From positions 34,899,807 through 34,963,806 of the forward strand of contig NC_087065.1 of NCBI RefSeq assembly GCF_963678635.1: 64,000 nucleotides of DNA, written 5' to 3'. The stretch is from Symsagittifera roscoffensis (lineage: Eukaryota > Xenacoelomorpha > Acoela > Convolutidae). Position 1 is the first letter of the stretch, and each line of letters starts with the position of its first letter. A program made the translations under genes and the position numbers. Of the stretch, positions 40,801-50,243 are shown in pieces. Under the pieces are notes generated by a model that searched no databases, was not told the origin of the DNA, and was given only the letters and a program-made list of their open reading frames with translations.

Positions 40801-43328
40801 CACGGCATCCAAGTAAAGAAGCAACGCCAATTAGTACGTATGATAATATGTTCACGGTGGCAAAGATCAACCTAATTCGCACCGCGCTTGGCTTTAATAC
40901 ATCCAGGGGACCTAATACATCCAAGGGACAAAGTTGTACAGCGAATAGAAAGCCTTCTATAAATAGACTGGAAGTTTCGTCATATAACGATTCGGTAGAG
41001 GGCGGAAAAACATGTAAGCGGAAATCAACCAATCAGATGCAACCACGTGGTTTAAACCGACGGCCAAGCGACATGCGCGCTGGATTAGTTGGGGCTATTA
41101 TTCATTCAGAACACAGTTGTTCAAAATTATCCAATTCCAATCTTCAAAATCAGAATATTCTTACATCCAGCCCTCAGAATTTTAAACCGAATAACAACAT
41201 GGACCAAAACATGCGCAAATGGCAGAAATTTCTCAAACAGCATCCAAGCCTAAATAGTAGTAGCGACGAAATCGAAGAATTGCCCCCAAATGTATCACTA
41301 GAAGCCATTACCAAAGAGACAAGATCGATACGCACAAATACAACTCTCTCGTTACCCTCGGAATTCAAAGGAGAAACAGTACCACCAGTGGACCCAAACC
41401 TTGTATGTATGTCAATTATCCCGCGAAACTGTAAGATTGTTAATAAAACTACTGCATTACCTGACCTGTTTAACTTAAAATTCATAGAATCAAATTATGT
41501 ATCGGACCCCCAACTGAGCGCTATTCGCGATCTCATTGTTAATCAAGACCCGGAAATACATGAAAAAGTTACTCGAATGAGCCGCTATCACGCTCAATTC
41601 GTCAATGATTTCTCAGTGAAGGAAAATGTAGTTTGGATGGACGATAAATTAGCAATCCCAATTAACCTCCAGTCAGCAATCAATAACAGAATACACGCGT
41701 ACCATCACGGGAAGTCAAATATGTTCGATGCCGCAAAGGACATCTGGTATCCCTATATCTACCGATCAATAGCCTCCATTGCCGAGGGGTGCCCTGAATG
41801 TACTGCAGCCGGTAAGAACTTAAAGACGCTAATAAGTAAAAATCAACTGGGATCTGTACCAGAACCAAAAGAACCGAATGAATCTGTCCAATTAGATTTT
41901 TGGGGCCCCATTAATTACTTAAATGAATCCTCTAAATATGTGCTCGTAGCGGTTGACCGGTTCTCTCGTTGGCCATCGGCAATGATCTGTGGAAATAATC
42001 GTTCGGACAAAATATTGAAATTCTTGAAGAGTTATATATCAAACCACGGGGTGCCACGAAAAATCCATATCGATCAGGGAACTAATTTCATGTCAAATGC
42101 GGTCAAAGCTTTTTGTAATGGGGAAGGCATTGAAATCATTAAATCACCGGTAAACGACCATCGGGCAACCGGGTGTGTCGAGCGTACTATTGGAAGTCTT
42201 AAGAATTCAATCCTTACTTTCGCTCACGAAAAAAATCCTGAACCCTTGGAGAAAATGGTCGAACGGGCCCTTGGTGCTCTCAGATTCTCAAAAAACTCAA
42301 CACTTAGAATTTCGCCTTTTGAAGCTCATCATGGTAGAGAAGCAAACACCGTTTTACGGAATCTTACTAAAAAACCATCGCTGCAGAATCTGGATTGGTC
42401 ACGGGTACTAAAAACGAAAAATGCTTGTTTAGATAACGACGATCCTAGTGTACAAGATATGCCCCATCCAGCCGACACAAACTGGGGTGTACGATCAGAT
42501 CTCGACTATGACATTAAAAACAGAACTCATGCACGACGCCTTACTGTGGATCAAGCTGGGAATCAGGACGACGAACCGTCAATACGCAAAAGCTCAAATC
42601 CCGCAGGACAACCGGGACCATCCGGATCATTGTTTCAGCGCACTGGAAACAAAAACTTAAAAAGGTATAGACCAGTTCATTCTAAAATTAGATCTGAGAG
42701 TGCACATACACTTACGTTAGATAATGGAGTTGTGCTTAGGAAATCGGGAGTGGCCACGAAACCCATATCGAAGAAAAAATCAAGAACCGCAGCCAAATCC
42801 GTACTACCGGTACCAGTGATCGAAGCGAACAAACGGGCTACTCATACAACACTACCACCGCCAACCCCGCGCGACGTGAAGGAACGATGGACCAAGCGGA
42901 CTGCGGAAAAGAATCGGAAGAGGACCGGGCGCCGATTCGAAGAAAATTACTCCGAATCGGAGGACAGTGAGGATCTACCGATTATCTCGGTAAAACGTAC
43001 TCCACAACAAGTAACGACCACTCCGGAAGCACAAGTAGAACGCTCAGCAACAGCAATACCAGAGGCTGAAGCTGAAACCGACCAGGACACCATTCCGGCA
43101 CTAGGCGGCGAGTTGGATGCTCCAAATCCAGGGGTGCACGCAACGGAGAATCCAGGGGTGCAAAACCCAGCAAACCCGAAAACCACCGGCAAGAAAAAGG
43201 GAGCCTCATCCAGGAAAGCTCGGCTGGTCTCTTACAGTAGCCAGGGGGATAGCCAAGACGAGACATCATCCACAACGTCTAGAAGAAGTGGGCGGAAAAG
43301 AACGGCGGTCACCAAAATGGGGGCGTAA
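37836..43328 (+). CDS. Gag-Pol polyprotein, single ORF (1,830 aa)
   Basis: I take the ATG at 37836, whose A is the last LTR base. The frame is open upstream into the LTR (37701), but that part would precede or straddle the transcript start. Order: Gag capsid region; two Cys-rich knuckles (residues ~274-290, and a canonical CNFCHKIGH...C at 297); protease with IDSGSP (D405); RT with MDLTYAYGQ and the catalytic FIDD (D724, D725); RNase H with CDASHNG (D872); integrase with an HHCC module, then D1354, D1413 and E1449, an exact D-x35-E; then a basic and acidic C-terminal tail of about 250 residues with an RRSGRKR-like end. There is no chromodomain and no env. All catalytic residues are present, and no frameshift separates gag from pol, so the Gag to Pol ratio must be set by another route. 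Confidence 0.95.
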   Translation: MAQSAGLGGGKNPLGITGFWPAKCTEPPMMWEFWINRFQWGMVAKHSLNPRNFYFAANLTAAQITDLPAEVDGKNRRESEMVLISNLYLCLGEKGQDELHKRRPHLDLQTIRYPRMIDALEAEFVKERNETYETYQLLSRKQFINESLEQFHSVLSGLAARCNFGALEDRILRDVFIVNMNNRDAQKELCRSTKTPEEVYRIALSYERGSKYASSYVATGPAGTPGSSSGGIQIKSEPVGIIRGGYRNNRSRGRGSYQGRGSYRGRNPLNNNKCYNCDQQNFTREHLDRCPAKGVTCNFCHKIGHFERTCRGKRGNQRGQGAVGMIRENVDDHELENSADEGTSQHASSIGWVTKNPVVHSWDSSSSDGDYMVMAIKRRGVTELKVAGAQLPIKVNGKPTRVWIDSGSPISIFTIGELRKTLGTSGVKLDNLTEEDNAFRDYGNNPLKMIGTMAVTIQSNGWKIQARIKVIGGNRPSIIGRDLMPQLGLQLVQQTLGDQIMSIGEGSQDALELEEPEGELDSWQTYFSKQFSNLFSRVGKIRNYKVAAEFFENLTPVQQKGRRVPISLQEKVDAEIDKLLKQGHIEKLSECSDKYFVSPIVITVKKDGSVKLALESRELNKQVHKNKYQMPNIEELMDTVGQTISEKKQGDVYFTTMDLTYAYGQLPLNAETSVQCNFSLIGGRSTGTYRFKTGFYGLTTMPAEFQRAMDCILAEYPQAHAFIDDILVVTKGTAIDHIATVEKILKKLDRENMSLKLTKCKFAQRECEWLGHKITPTGITPLVRKTEPIEALTPPRTLSQLKSFMGSIHSLHKYLPALAESSAPLRPLLSKNNEYIWTPECQNAFENLKKQVSNIVELRHFDIHKDIRIVCDASHNGLGAVLEQLGTEGWRPISFASRYLNEAEKKYSTNELEMLAVVWGAEYFRNYILGRSFLIVTDHKALISLLNGNNKKNKTMFSRLTRWLDRLIPFDFQIEHKPGAKIGLADYLSRHPSKEATPISTYDNMFTVAKINLIRTALGFNTSRGPNTSKGQSCTANRKPSINRLEVSSYNDSVEGGKTCKRKSTNQMQPRGLNRRPSDMRAGLVGAIIHSEHSCSKLSNSNLQNQNILTSSPQNFKPNNNMDQNMRKWQKFLKQHPSLNSSSDEIEELPPNVSLEAITKETRSIRTNTTLSLPSEFKGETVPPVDPNLVCMSIIPRNCKIVNKTTALPDLFNLKFIESNYVSDPQLSAIRDLIVNQDPEIHEKVTRMSRYHAQFVNDFSVKENVVWMDDKLAIPINLQSAINNRIHAYHHGKSNMFDAAKDIWYPYIYRSIASIAEGCPECTAAGKNLKTLISKNQLGSVPEPKEPNESVQLDFWGPINYLNESSKYVLVAVDRFSRWPSAMICGNNRSDKILKFLKSYISNHGVPRKIHIDQGTNFMSNAVKAFCNGEGIEIIKSPVNDHRATGCVERTIGSLKNSILTFAHEKNPEPLEKMVERALGALRFSKNSTLRISPFEAHHGREANTVLRNLTKKPSLQNLDWSRVLKTKNACLDNDDPSVQDMPHPADTNWGVRSDLDYDIKNRTHARRLTVDQAGNQDDEPSIRKSSNPAGQPGPSGSLFQRTGNKNLKRYRPVHSKIRSESAHTLTLDNGVVLRKSGVATKPISKKKSRTAAKSVLPVPVIEANKRATHTTLPPPTPRDVKERWTKRTAEKNRKRTGRRFEENYSESEDSEDLPIISVKRTPQQVTTTPEAQVERSATAIPEAEAETDQDTIPALGGELDAPNPGVHATENPGVQNPANPKTTGKKKGASSRKARLVSYSSQGDSQDETSSTTSRRSGRKRTAVTKMGA
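37837..37854 (+). other. Primer-binding site, probably tRNA-Ser
   Basis: TGGCGCAGTCAGCAGGAT follows the LTR with no gap. Its complement ends in ...TGCGCCA and resembles the 3' end of animal serine tRNAs as I remember them, with about one mismatch. The same bases also encode gag residues 1-7. Confidence 0.65.
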
Positions 43329-43648
43329 TGATCGACTTTATCAATCAGAACAAGGAAGGGAAAAATTGATCGTCGAATCCTTTAAACTTCAAACTTTGTT
43401 AAACTGTTCAAACCCAGGGAGAGGGTGAGTCACTACTGGCTTAAAACTCAATCGTTATCACTATCAGTGATCCTTTAGTTATTAACAAAAAGTCGTTATT
43501 ATAAAGTCTGAGTTGTATACTGTAACATGGAGCTAGTAATCCTTTTCAACTATCTGCAATCAATCAACCATCTATTTTTCTAACCATCTATTTCAGTCAT
43601 TAAAGTAAACCTGCGAAATTATTCTACTTAACTAAAGTTTTCATTATC

Positions 43649-43658
43649 GAAGGAGAAG
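43649..43658 (+). other. Polypurine tract
   Basis: GAAGGAGAAG directly abuts the 3' LTR, as needed for plus-strand DNA priming. Confidence 0.8.
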
Positions 43659-43874
43659 TGTCGTATTGAGTAATTTAGTTCATTTCCAAAGCTGTCAATC
43701 AAATGTTCACTATTGGTGCTAGACTAATTGATTAGCAGGTGTTTGTCCTTGGATCTGTCTGTCACCCTTGGATATTGTTTCTAACCACTCTTGATGCTAA
43801 CTTTGCAAGATTAAGTTACTGTATAAATATCTCGGAATTAACAATTGCTCGACGACAGTTTTACCTTCTCGACA
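43659..43874 (+). repeat. 3' LTR
   Basis: 216 bp, reading as identical to the 5' LTR; followed by ACTA, the right half of the target duplication. Confidence 0.93.
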
Positions 43875-45210
43875 ACTAACAATGCTTTTCTACAAAACTC
43901 GAAGCTTTCAAAAATGGTCGTTTGCAAATTCAACAATGCTTTTCTACAAAAATAAGGGCGTAGCCGACGACCTGCAGAGAAGGTTTCTAATCACAAAGTT
44001 TCCAATTGCACTTTTAATATTAGATTGGTTAGTGTAGTTTTCTGAAAACGTTCAATATTTCATAACATGACTTTTTCTACAACAACCTTGTTTTTAAACA
44101 TAAATTGGGGCTTAGTTGTTAGAATTAAACTTTAGCGCCTGTTTTTAATGATTGAACACTTTATCTCAGAATTGGCTGGCTAGCGTTTGAGAGAGGAAGC
44201 AAAAATCAAAAACAACTGAAAAAACTTCAAAGTGGTTTTTTTCCAAGGCAAAATTTATTCTCTTCAAAAATTGGGACTAAGCCGCTCATACCGAGAAAGT
44301 TCCTACCAGATATTCGTTCGATTAAATCTTTTTATCACAGATTTGGCAGAAGCATTTTTGACAAAAATTCTCAAAGAACGGTTAAAATTTGTATATTTTC
44401 TAGTGCGGTAACTGTTTTTGTCAAAAAAAAAAGACGAAAACAATTATATACTGATTTCAAAAACCTATTTTTCGGTTTATTCCAGAGATAATGAGATAAA
44501 TCGAAGATTTTAGAACTTTTTGCCGAAAATAGGGCGCAGCCATTCATGCAAGGGTATTCCTTGGACTGGTTTTTTGCTATTAAAAAGTTTATCGTAGATT
44601 TGATAACATCGTTAGAAAAAAAAATTGACATTTATCAGGCCATAACTTTTATAAAAGCAAAGCAGAATAAGTGCGTAGAATTTTATGCTGGAACAAGCAC
44701 CAGAATATTTCCTTTTATTAAACATTTTATCTCAGATCTGGCTGGGTAGTTTTTGAGAGATAAGGTTCAGAGCATTAAACAAATCGGGTCCAGACTACTT
44801 TACTGAAATTTTTAAAGGCCGGATAACCTCGGGTTGAGTAAAAAGAGACCAGCACATTTTGCAGGCCCCGATGAAAGTAGTCGTTCTTTCCATTGTTTTT
44901 TTTTCGAAAATCGAAAAAAAAATTCGACGAAAATTTTCCAAAACGTCTCAAAAAAAAACAAATCCCATTCATTATCATAATAACTTTTTTTTTCATTCAA
45001 ACAAGAACCGTCCAAAAACCAAATACAAAAAATATAATGACAACCCGACAACAAATTAAACGAGTTACAATAATTTCAAAGTGACACCAAAAAAAGCATT
45101 CAAATGGGACTGAGATTAAGAATAAAAGTGGGGATAATAACACAACCCTTGTAAAATTAATGGGAAGAGAGTTATTGAACACCCCCCAGAAAATCAATTC
45201 CTTAATTTAC
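43875..45210. other. Repeat-rich intergenic DNA
   Basis: No gene. AACAATGCTTTTCTACAAAA occurs twice (about 43,881 and 43,931). A diverged block TTTATCTCAGA(A/T)(T/C)(T/C)GGCTGG(C/G)TAG occurs at about 44,161 and 44,727. These are traces of old repeats that I cannot classify. Confidence 0.45.
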
Positions 45211-45358
45211 TAAATCAGTACTAAAAGGCTTTAATGTTGCAAATGATAACCATTTTTTAAAATCATTTACATCAAACAGACAATGTGTTCTATTTGATGT
45301 TAATGATTTTAAAAAATGGCTCTCATTTCAAACATTAAATCCTTTTTCTACTGATATG
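45211..45358. repeat. Inverted repeat / hairpin, arms ~65 bp
   Basis: The left arm 45211-45276 and right arm 45293-45358 are reverse complements with few mismatches (core CCATTTTTTAAAATCAT and complement), with a loop of about 16 bp. It may be a small MITE or a snapback remnant. Confidence 0.7.
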
Positions 45359-46299
45359 GAATCAGAAAGTATCAAAATTCAAGAAGACAATTTAAATTGG
45401 AATTCCTCATGGCTGTGTACTTGGCCCATATCTATTTTAAAATAACTATCAACGAGCTGCCAATTGTTTGTCGAATTGTTGAAAAAACAAAACTTGCCAA
45501 TGATGCGAACATCTATGGCAGAAAGGATGTGAGAAATTTTTTTTTTATTTGGAGAATTCTTTAAAATTGATTAAGTGAATTTAAGTTGACTGTTAGTGGA
45601 GACAAACCGCTTTCATGCAATTCTGACACACAAAAAAAATCGAAGGCGCTACAATCTCCAAAGTCATAAAAATCCATCGAGTAGGCATTTAGGCATTCAT
45701 GTAGGTTTAAAAATTAAGTTTTACAACAGATATAACTACGGAACAAAACAAAAAACTTAAACAACGTACATCTACAAATATCATTTTTTCTCAGCGAGTG
45801 AAACAGATTAAAAGAATATGCAAAACATACTTTGAAATCAGTATCCAATTTGTAGCCCTAATTTACGGCACAATTTTTTTCCAAACAGAATAAAGAAATG
45901 GTCAAAATATAAATTAGGATAAAATTTTGTCAAAAAATATAATTTTCTTCCAAACAAACTAGCCCTGTTCTGTCAAAAAATTTCACATCACAAAAATTAC
46001 CACAATTTTCTATCAATTAAATTCATAAGGATAGGACAGCAGTCTATGTTGACGTTGTCACTCGCAATGAGTTGAGTAATCTCATAGCAAGGCAGAGTAT
46101 AACTACATATTTAAAAGTGCGAAGTAGCTAGTAAGCTTACAAGTTACAGCAATGATTAATCATCATGACTTTGAGTTATAGTAAGAATAGAATAAAAAGA
46201 CAAGCCTCGAAAAAATTAAATTCGTGTTTACAATTTTTTCCAACAATTTTTCAAAGGCCAGAAAACCTTCTTTCAACGATACTTAATCACGACTCTATG
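45359..46299. other. AT-rich intergenic DNA
   Basis: Only chance open frames; no repeat or gene that I can support. Confidence 0.4.
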
Positions 46300-46590
46300 C
46301 AAAATAACGTTAAGCACAAAAACGACGCTGCACTTCACAAACACAAGCGAGAGAAGGACAAATAGTAGCTCTTAAAGGGTTTTGAAAAAAAAAACAGGAA
46401 AAAGACGTTAAAAGTAAAAATCCGATCCGATGTGCCGGAATCGATCCACCGTCGTCGAGATTCACCGTCACGCGCCCTAGCGTCTATGCCATTGCCGCTT
46501 CAAAAGAGTTAAATACTAGGGGTCCAGCTGAAGCTGGATGTAGCTATTGATATTTTAACACACTGTACTGATGCGAAAGGTTAATTTCCG
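46300..46590 (-). repeat. tRNA-like SINE-type repeat, best tRNA-related head
   Basis: On the minus strand, 46,503-46,437 contains a box-A-like TGGCATAGACG and a box-B-like GGATCGATTCC 43 nt from it, close to the RNA polymerase III internal promoter pattern. It does not fold into a clean cloverleaf by eye, so I call it tRNA-derived rather than a tRNA. It is related to the repeats at 24,763 and 37,044. Confidence 0.5.
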
Positions 46591-48082
46591 AAATTTTCTG
46601 ACACAAAAAATTTTTCAAAAAAACTCTGGTGCAGAGAAGATTCACAAAACATGTTCTTTCACAACACCTAAGATTTTGCAGGGTAGATTTCGAGAAATTA
46701 AAAATAACTTGAAAAAAGTTTCAAAAAAATCCCCAACCGATGTTTTTGAAGTTTGTGAAAGCTTTAAAACGTCGAGGGAAGTTTTAAAAGTAAATAATGG
46801 GTACGCAAGCAGACAGGCGATAATCTATCTTTCTTTTGGTTTTTTTTTTTTGAAAATTGACAAATTAGTTCGCGGAAAAAAATTAAAAGTAAAAAACCAA
46901 ATCCGTTTTATTGTTATATCTGTTTTTTTATATAAAAAAGAAACTAGCTACCAATAAACCAGATACAAAAGCAATGCTATGCAGCAACAGTAAGCCAGAT
47001 TTAAAAATGCGTAAGTGCCTCTTTTATTTGAGACTTAGGTTGATAAAAAAAGTGGATATCTAAGAAAGAAAATACGATCCGTTTGTGTAAAAGAAAAACA
47101 AGTTCAATTACACGAGTTATTGGATGAAATACTGTTTCACATTTCTTTCTGAATGAAATCATCTAAGATGAGTCATTTTTATCAGATTTTTTAAGAAATA
47201 CCCCCGACGTGGGCACCTGAGCTCGGTATTTTAACATCAAATTTTATCAGCCGTTTCAGTTTCTTCCTGGAGAAGTCTAAGTCGTGGATGTTATTTGTTT
47301 TGCGGCTACTTATTGATGCGTTAGATAACTTGAATTGATATGACTGAGTGTTTAAATAACGCTCAGAATCAAATCGGCTGAATTTAGTCATCTGTTTTTC
47401 ATGACGCAAGACAGTTTTCAGTTTGTTTTCGGAACCACATTTTGCTTGAAAGGGGTTGAATTTTGTTCTCCATTCAAATTAATGTGACTTTGTCTAATGT
47501 ACTTAAATAAATCAGGGTGCACCTAAACTTGAGCTTGAGGCTTCTTAGAAAAGATGAAAGCGTTACACGCCATTACCAGCTCCTAACGTTTTTCGAAATT
47601 TTATTGGTTCGATTCTTTTCTGCATAGGCCGGTCTCAATGGTAAACTTTCAATGGTCTGAAACTTTGTCTCAATGGTCAGAAACTTTTCAACAGTTTTAC
47701 TAATTAGAAAAAAATGTAGAGGAAATTAAATTGTTTACACGATCTGATCAGAGTTTATTTACCATACATACGACTTCGGCTACTAAATCCGATTGCATTA
47801 AGAGTCTGAAATTTGAACTCAAAACAACAAAACTCAACCAAAAAAGCACCATTTTTGAGTGTCATTGCAAAATTCAGTCACATTTTTTTTGCTTTCTTTT
47901 ACGCTCATTGCTTTAAAAGTGTGCTCAGCACTATCTAAGTGACAATCGCTATACTAACATTTACGAGATAAATGTGCATTTAGAAAAGTAAACCTGAAAA
48001 TTGCAAGACACCCTGAAACTGCGAGTTGTGAGTAATTTTTGAATCAACTCCACGGACAGTAAAAATAAAAAGCAGTTCAGTT
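46591..48082. other. Intergenic DNA downstream of cyclin K
   Basis: No gene with recognisable features. The part adjoining 48083 will hold the cyclin K 3' UTR. A minus-strand AATAAA-type signal is possible near 47,755, but its assignment is uncertain. Confidence 0.4.
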
Positions 48083-50038
48083 TCACTTATGCCATCTATC
48101 GGCTGAATGGGTAGAGGTAGCGTGGGATCTACTGCTGCTCCAACTCTGGTGATGATAACTATGGCTGTCAGCCGAGTGTTTAGACCCATTCCTTGGGTGT
48201 CCATGGGACCCCGAATGATGAGATCCCGAGGAGTCCCTGGAGTGGTTTGAAGAGTGGTGATAATTATTGTTATTCATGTACCTTCCGCCACTTTCATTGC
48301 TATGGCTACTCGGGTGCACACTAGGTTGATAAGGGTTCACTGAGAGCTTTTCTGAAGATCCCGTTGGTGTTGCCGTATTTTGATACAACTGGCTGCTACT
48401 TCTTGAAAACGGGGGTTGATTGGGCGAGCCTGTAATTGACGAGCTGGGAGGCGCGCTGGAAATGGATCCATTAAGATGGTTGTTTTGGGTAGGTACAGGT
48501 ACCGTGTAAGGTGAGTTGGATCCCATTTGATGATGTTGTGCCTGTGTATGATTTGGGGGGTAGCGGTTTGGCTTAAGGTTGAAATGATTCATTTGAGGCA
48601 TCATCATTGAGCTCTGTGAACTCATAGTAGACTGTGGAACTTGAGTGAAAGGTATCTGTTGATGAGGGAATGATGGTTGTTGCACTGCAGAGGGATTGAT
48701 CCCATTTGAGCCATGGGCGTATCCTGGCGAATTCGTTGATATTTGATTATTAGCTACACTAGACGGCGCTTGAGGAGGTTGGGGCATCTGTAAATTAGAA
48801 GACATTGGATAGAAAACATTCGGCTGGAACCCGTTCATGACTTGTTGGTTATTGTAACTTATTGATGTTCCTGGTTCCGTTTTAGCTACTTCATTTCCTG
48901 TTGGCATTTTGGGCATGGTGAAAACGGAATTTGTTCCAGTGGGAAGTTGGTATCCAGAAGACCCTGGTTGACAGTAAACGATAACTGTCTGACTATTGGA
49001 CGACGATGCTGGCGTTGCAGCAAAATAAACTGTTGGCTGAGCTGCAACAGTTTGGGGTGTAACTTGAACTGGTGTCTGTGATTCAACTTTGGGAGTTATG
49101 CCGTGATTTGAAACGGTTTGCTTGCCTTGCGGGGTCGACGCTGACGATTTTGCAGCAGAAGTCTTTGAGTGGCGGCTTTTCTTTCTCAAAGGATCTTCAG
49201 CTGATTTTTCTCGGCCATTTTGAGGCGCTGATTTTACTCCTGTTTGGGAAGTAGGAGTCGAAATTTTACTTGAATGTCGTTTCTTCTTCACGTCTTGCTT
49301 TAATTTACTTCCAGACTTACTGTCATTGTACAGATCCAATACTTGATGACAAATGTCATCTAATAAATCTACACTGAGGTCGTCAAAAATATTAAACCAC
49401 CAGTTTCTGCGATCGCTTACACCTTGCATGGCGTTTAAATCTACATTATTAAATTTTCCTGCTAGCTGCAAAAATGCAATGGCTATTATTGGAGGTTCCC
49501 ACTCTAAGCACAAGGTTGTTCTTAGACTGTCGTTTGCAAAATTCCACGCAATTTGAACCAACTTTTCAACCTTTTCTTTGGACCCCTTTAACGTTTTGGC
49601 GTACTTGGTTATATATTGGTGCGGATGCTCCACGATTAAATCAAATTGAATAGCTTGCAGCAGAATTCGTTCATAAGTGAGCAATTTGTGATCAAAACCT
49701 TCAAATCCGACCATTTGATCTTGCTTCAAAATCTCCGTGGCTGCTTTCCAAACTACCTTCCACTTCTTAGGCGTTTCTTCAACTTTCCCTGCCAAAAACA
49801 GACAGGCAGTCGCAGTAAGGTATCTCGGGTACTCGCTGAACGAATGAAACATGTAAAATCGGTGAAAATATGTGCACGCAGTAGCACAAGTGACATAATG
49901 AAGTTGCAGGTAATTTCCGAGTTCCATGATGTAACTGGCACCCTCCTTGCGAAAGGTCCTTTCTTGCAGCAGATTGAGTCCATTTTTTATTGAGGGTGTC
50001 TTGGCTAAGTCGCCCTTTTCATAATACCAACTCGGCAT
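48083..50038 (-). CDS. Cyclin K (651 aa), single coding exon
   Basis: The ATG at 50038 starts MPSWYYEKGDLAKTPS. Cyclin box 1 (about residues 20-150) has YFHRFYMFHSF and FLAGKVEETPKK, and cyclin box 2 (about 155-245) ends DDICHQVLDLYN. These match cyclin K more closely than cyclin T. A Pro/Gln/Ser/Asn-rich tail of about 400 residues follows and ends in a His/Ser/Asn-rich stretch, in place of the Pro-rich tail of vertebrate cyclin K. Cyclin K activates CDK12/13, which phosphorylate the RNA polymerase II C-terminal domain in the nucleus. No intron interrupts the CDS. The gene lies 205 bp downstream of VPS11 on the same strand. Confidence 0.93.
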   Translation of the reverse strand: MPSWYYEKGDLAKTPSIKNGLNLLQERTFRKEGASYIMELGNYLQLHYVTCATACTYFHRFYMFHSFSEYPRYLTATACLFLAGKVEETPKKWKVVWKAATEILKQDQMVGFEGFDHKLLTYERILLQAIQFDLIVEHPHQYITKYAKTLKGSKEKVEKLVQIAWNFANDSLRTTLCLEWEPPIIAIAFLQLAGKFNNVDLNAMQGVSDRRNWWFNIFDDLSVDLLDDICHQVLDLYNDSKSGSKLKQDVKKKRHSSKISTPTSQTGVKSAPQNGREKSAEDPLRKKSRHSKTSAAKSSASTPQGKQTVSNHGITPKVESQTPVQVTPQTVAAQPTVYFAATPASSSNSQTVIVYCQPGSSGYQLPTGTNSVFTMPKMPTGNEVAKTEPGTSISYNNQQVMNGFQPNVFYPMSSNLQMPQPPQAPSSVANNQISTNSPGYAHGSNGINPSAVQQPSFPHQQIPFTQVPQSTMSSQSSMMMPQMNHFNLKPNRYPPNHTQAQHHQMGSNSPYTVPVPTQNNHLNGSISSAPPSSSITGSPNQPPFSRSSSQLYQNTATPTGSSEKLSVNPYQPSVHPSSHSNESGGRYMNNNNYHHSSNHSRDSSGSHHSGSHGHPRNGSKHSADSHSYHHQSWSSSRSHATSTHSADRWHK

Positions 50039-50050
50039 GTCAAATCATCT
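50039..50050 (-). promoter_or_regulatory. 3' splice acceptor 10 nt before the cyclin K start, with a two-codon uORF
   Basis: The minus strand reads TTTTGTTTCAG, then ATGATTTGAC, then the cyclin K ATG. The AG at 50050-50049 fits a 3' splice site. With only 205 bp to the VPS11 stop, it could accept a spliced leader. The exon would begin with ATG ATT TGA, a minimal uORF ending one base before the true start. Confidence 0.6.
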
Positions 50051-50221
50051 GAAACAAAATGAACCCATTAACTGAATTTTGACCGAACGCTCTGCTGCGA
50101 GCCTTAGATTTAGTTCAAGAAAAAGGTGGAATAATGTAAATTTTTACCATATAAGAATAGGCATGTCATTTAACTAATCTAATTATATAATTTTACAGTT
50201 TATTCGAGAATAGATACGATT

Positions 50222-50231
50222 TTTATTTATT
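50222..50231 (-). terminator. Polyadenylation signals of VPS11
   Basis: Overlapping AATAAATAAA on the minus strand begins 13 nt after the VPS11 stop, implying a very short 3' UTR. Confidence 0.6.
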
Positions 50232-50243
50232 GATTAACACAAA

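Larger units (their letters stand above)
37621..43874 (+). mobile_element. Complete young Ty3/gypsy LTR retrotransposon (6,254 bp)
   Basis: It has 216-bp LTRs at 37621-37836 and 43659-43874 that read as identical, TG...CA ends, a 4-bp ACTA target duplication on both sides, a primer-binding site directly after the left LTR, a polypurine tract directly before the right LTR, and a single uninterrupted gag-pol ORF. There is no env. Identical LTRs indicate a very recent insertion, and nothing visible would stop it being active. Its codon use and GC content differ from those of the AT-rich decayed elements on its left. Confidence 0.95.

Noticed and set aside
38026-43275. Minus-strand ORFs over the young gag-pol
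   Set aside because: They are shadows of the long sense ORF without motifs or regulatory context.
46437-46503. A functional tRNA gene on the minus strand
   Set aside because: Box A and box B are close to consensus, but stems do not pair cleanly by eye and the sequence belongs to a repeat with diverged copies elsewhere, so a tRNA-derived SINE is more likely.
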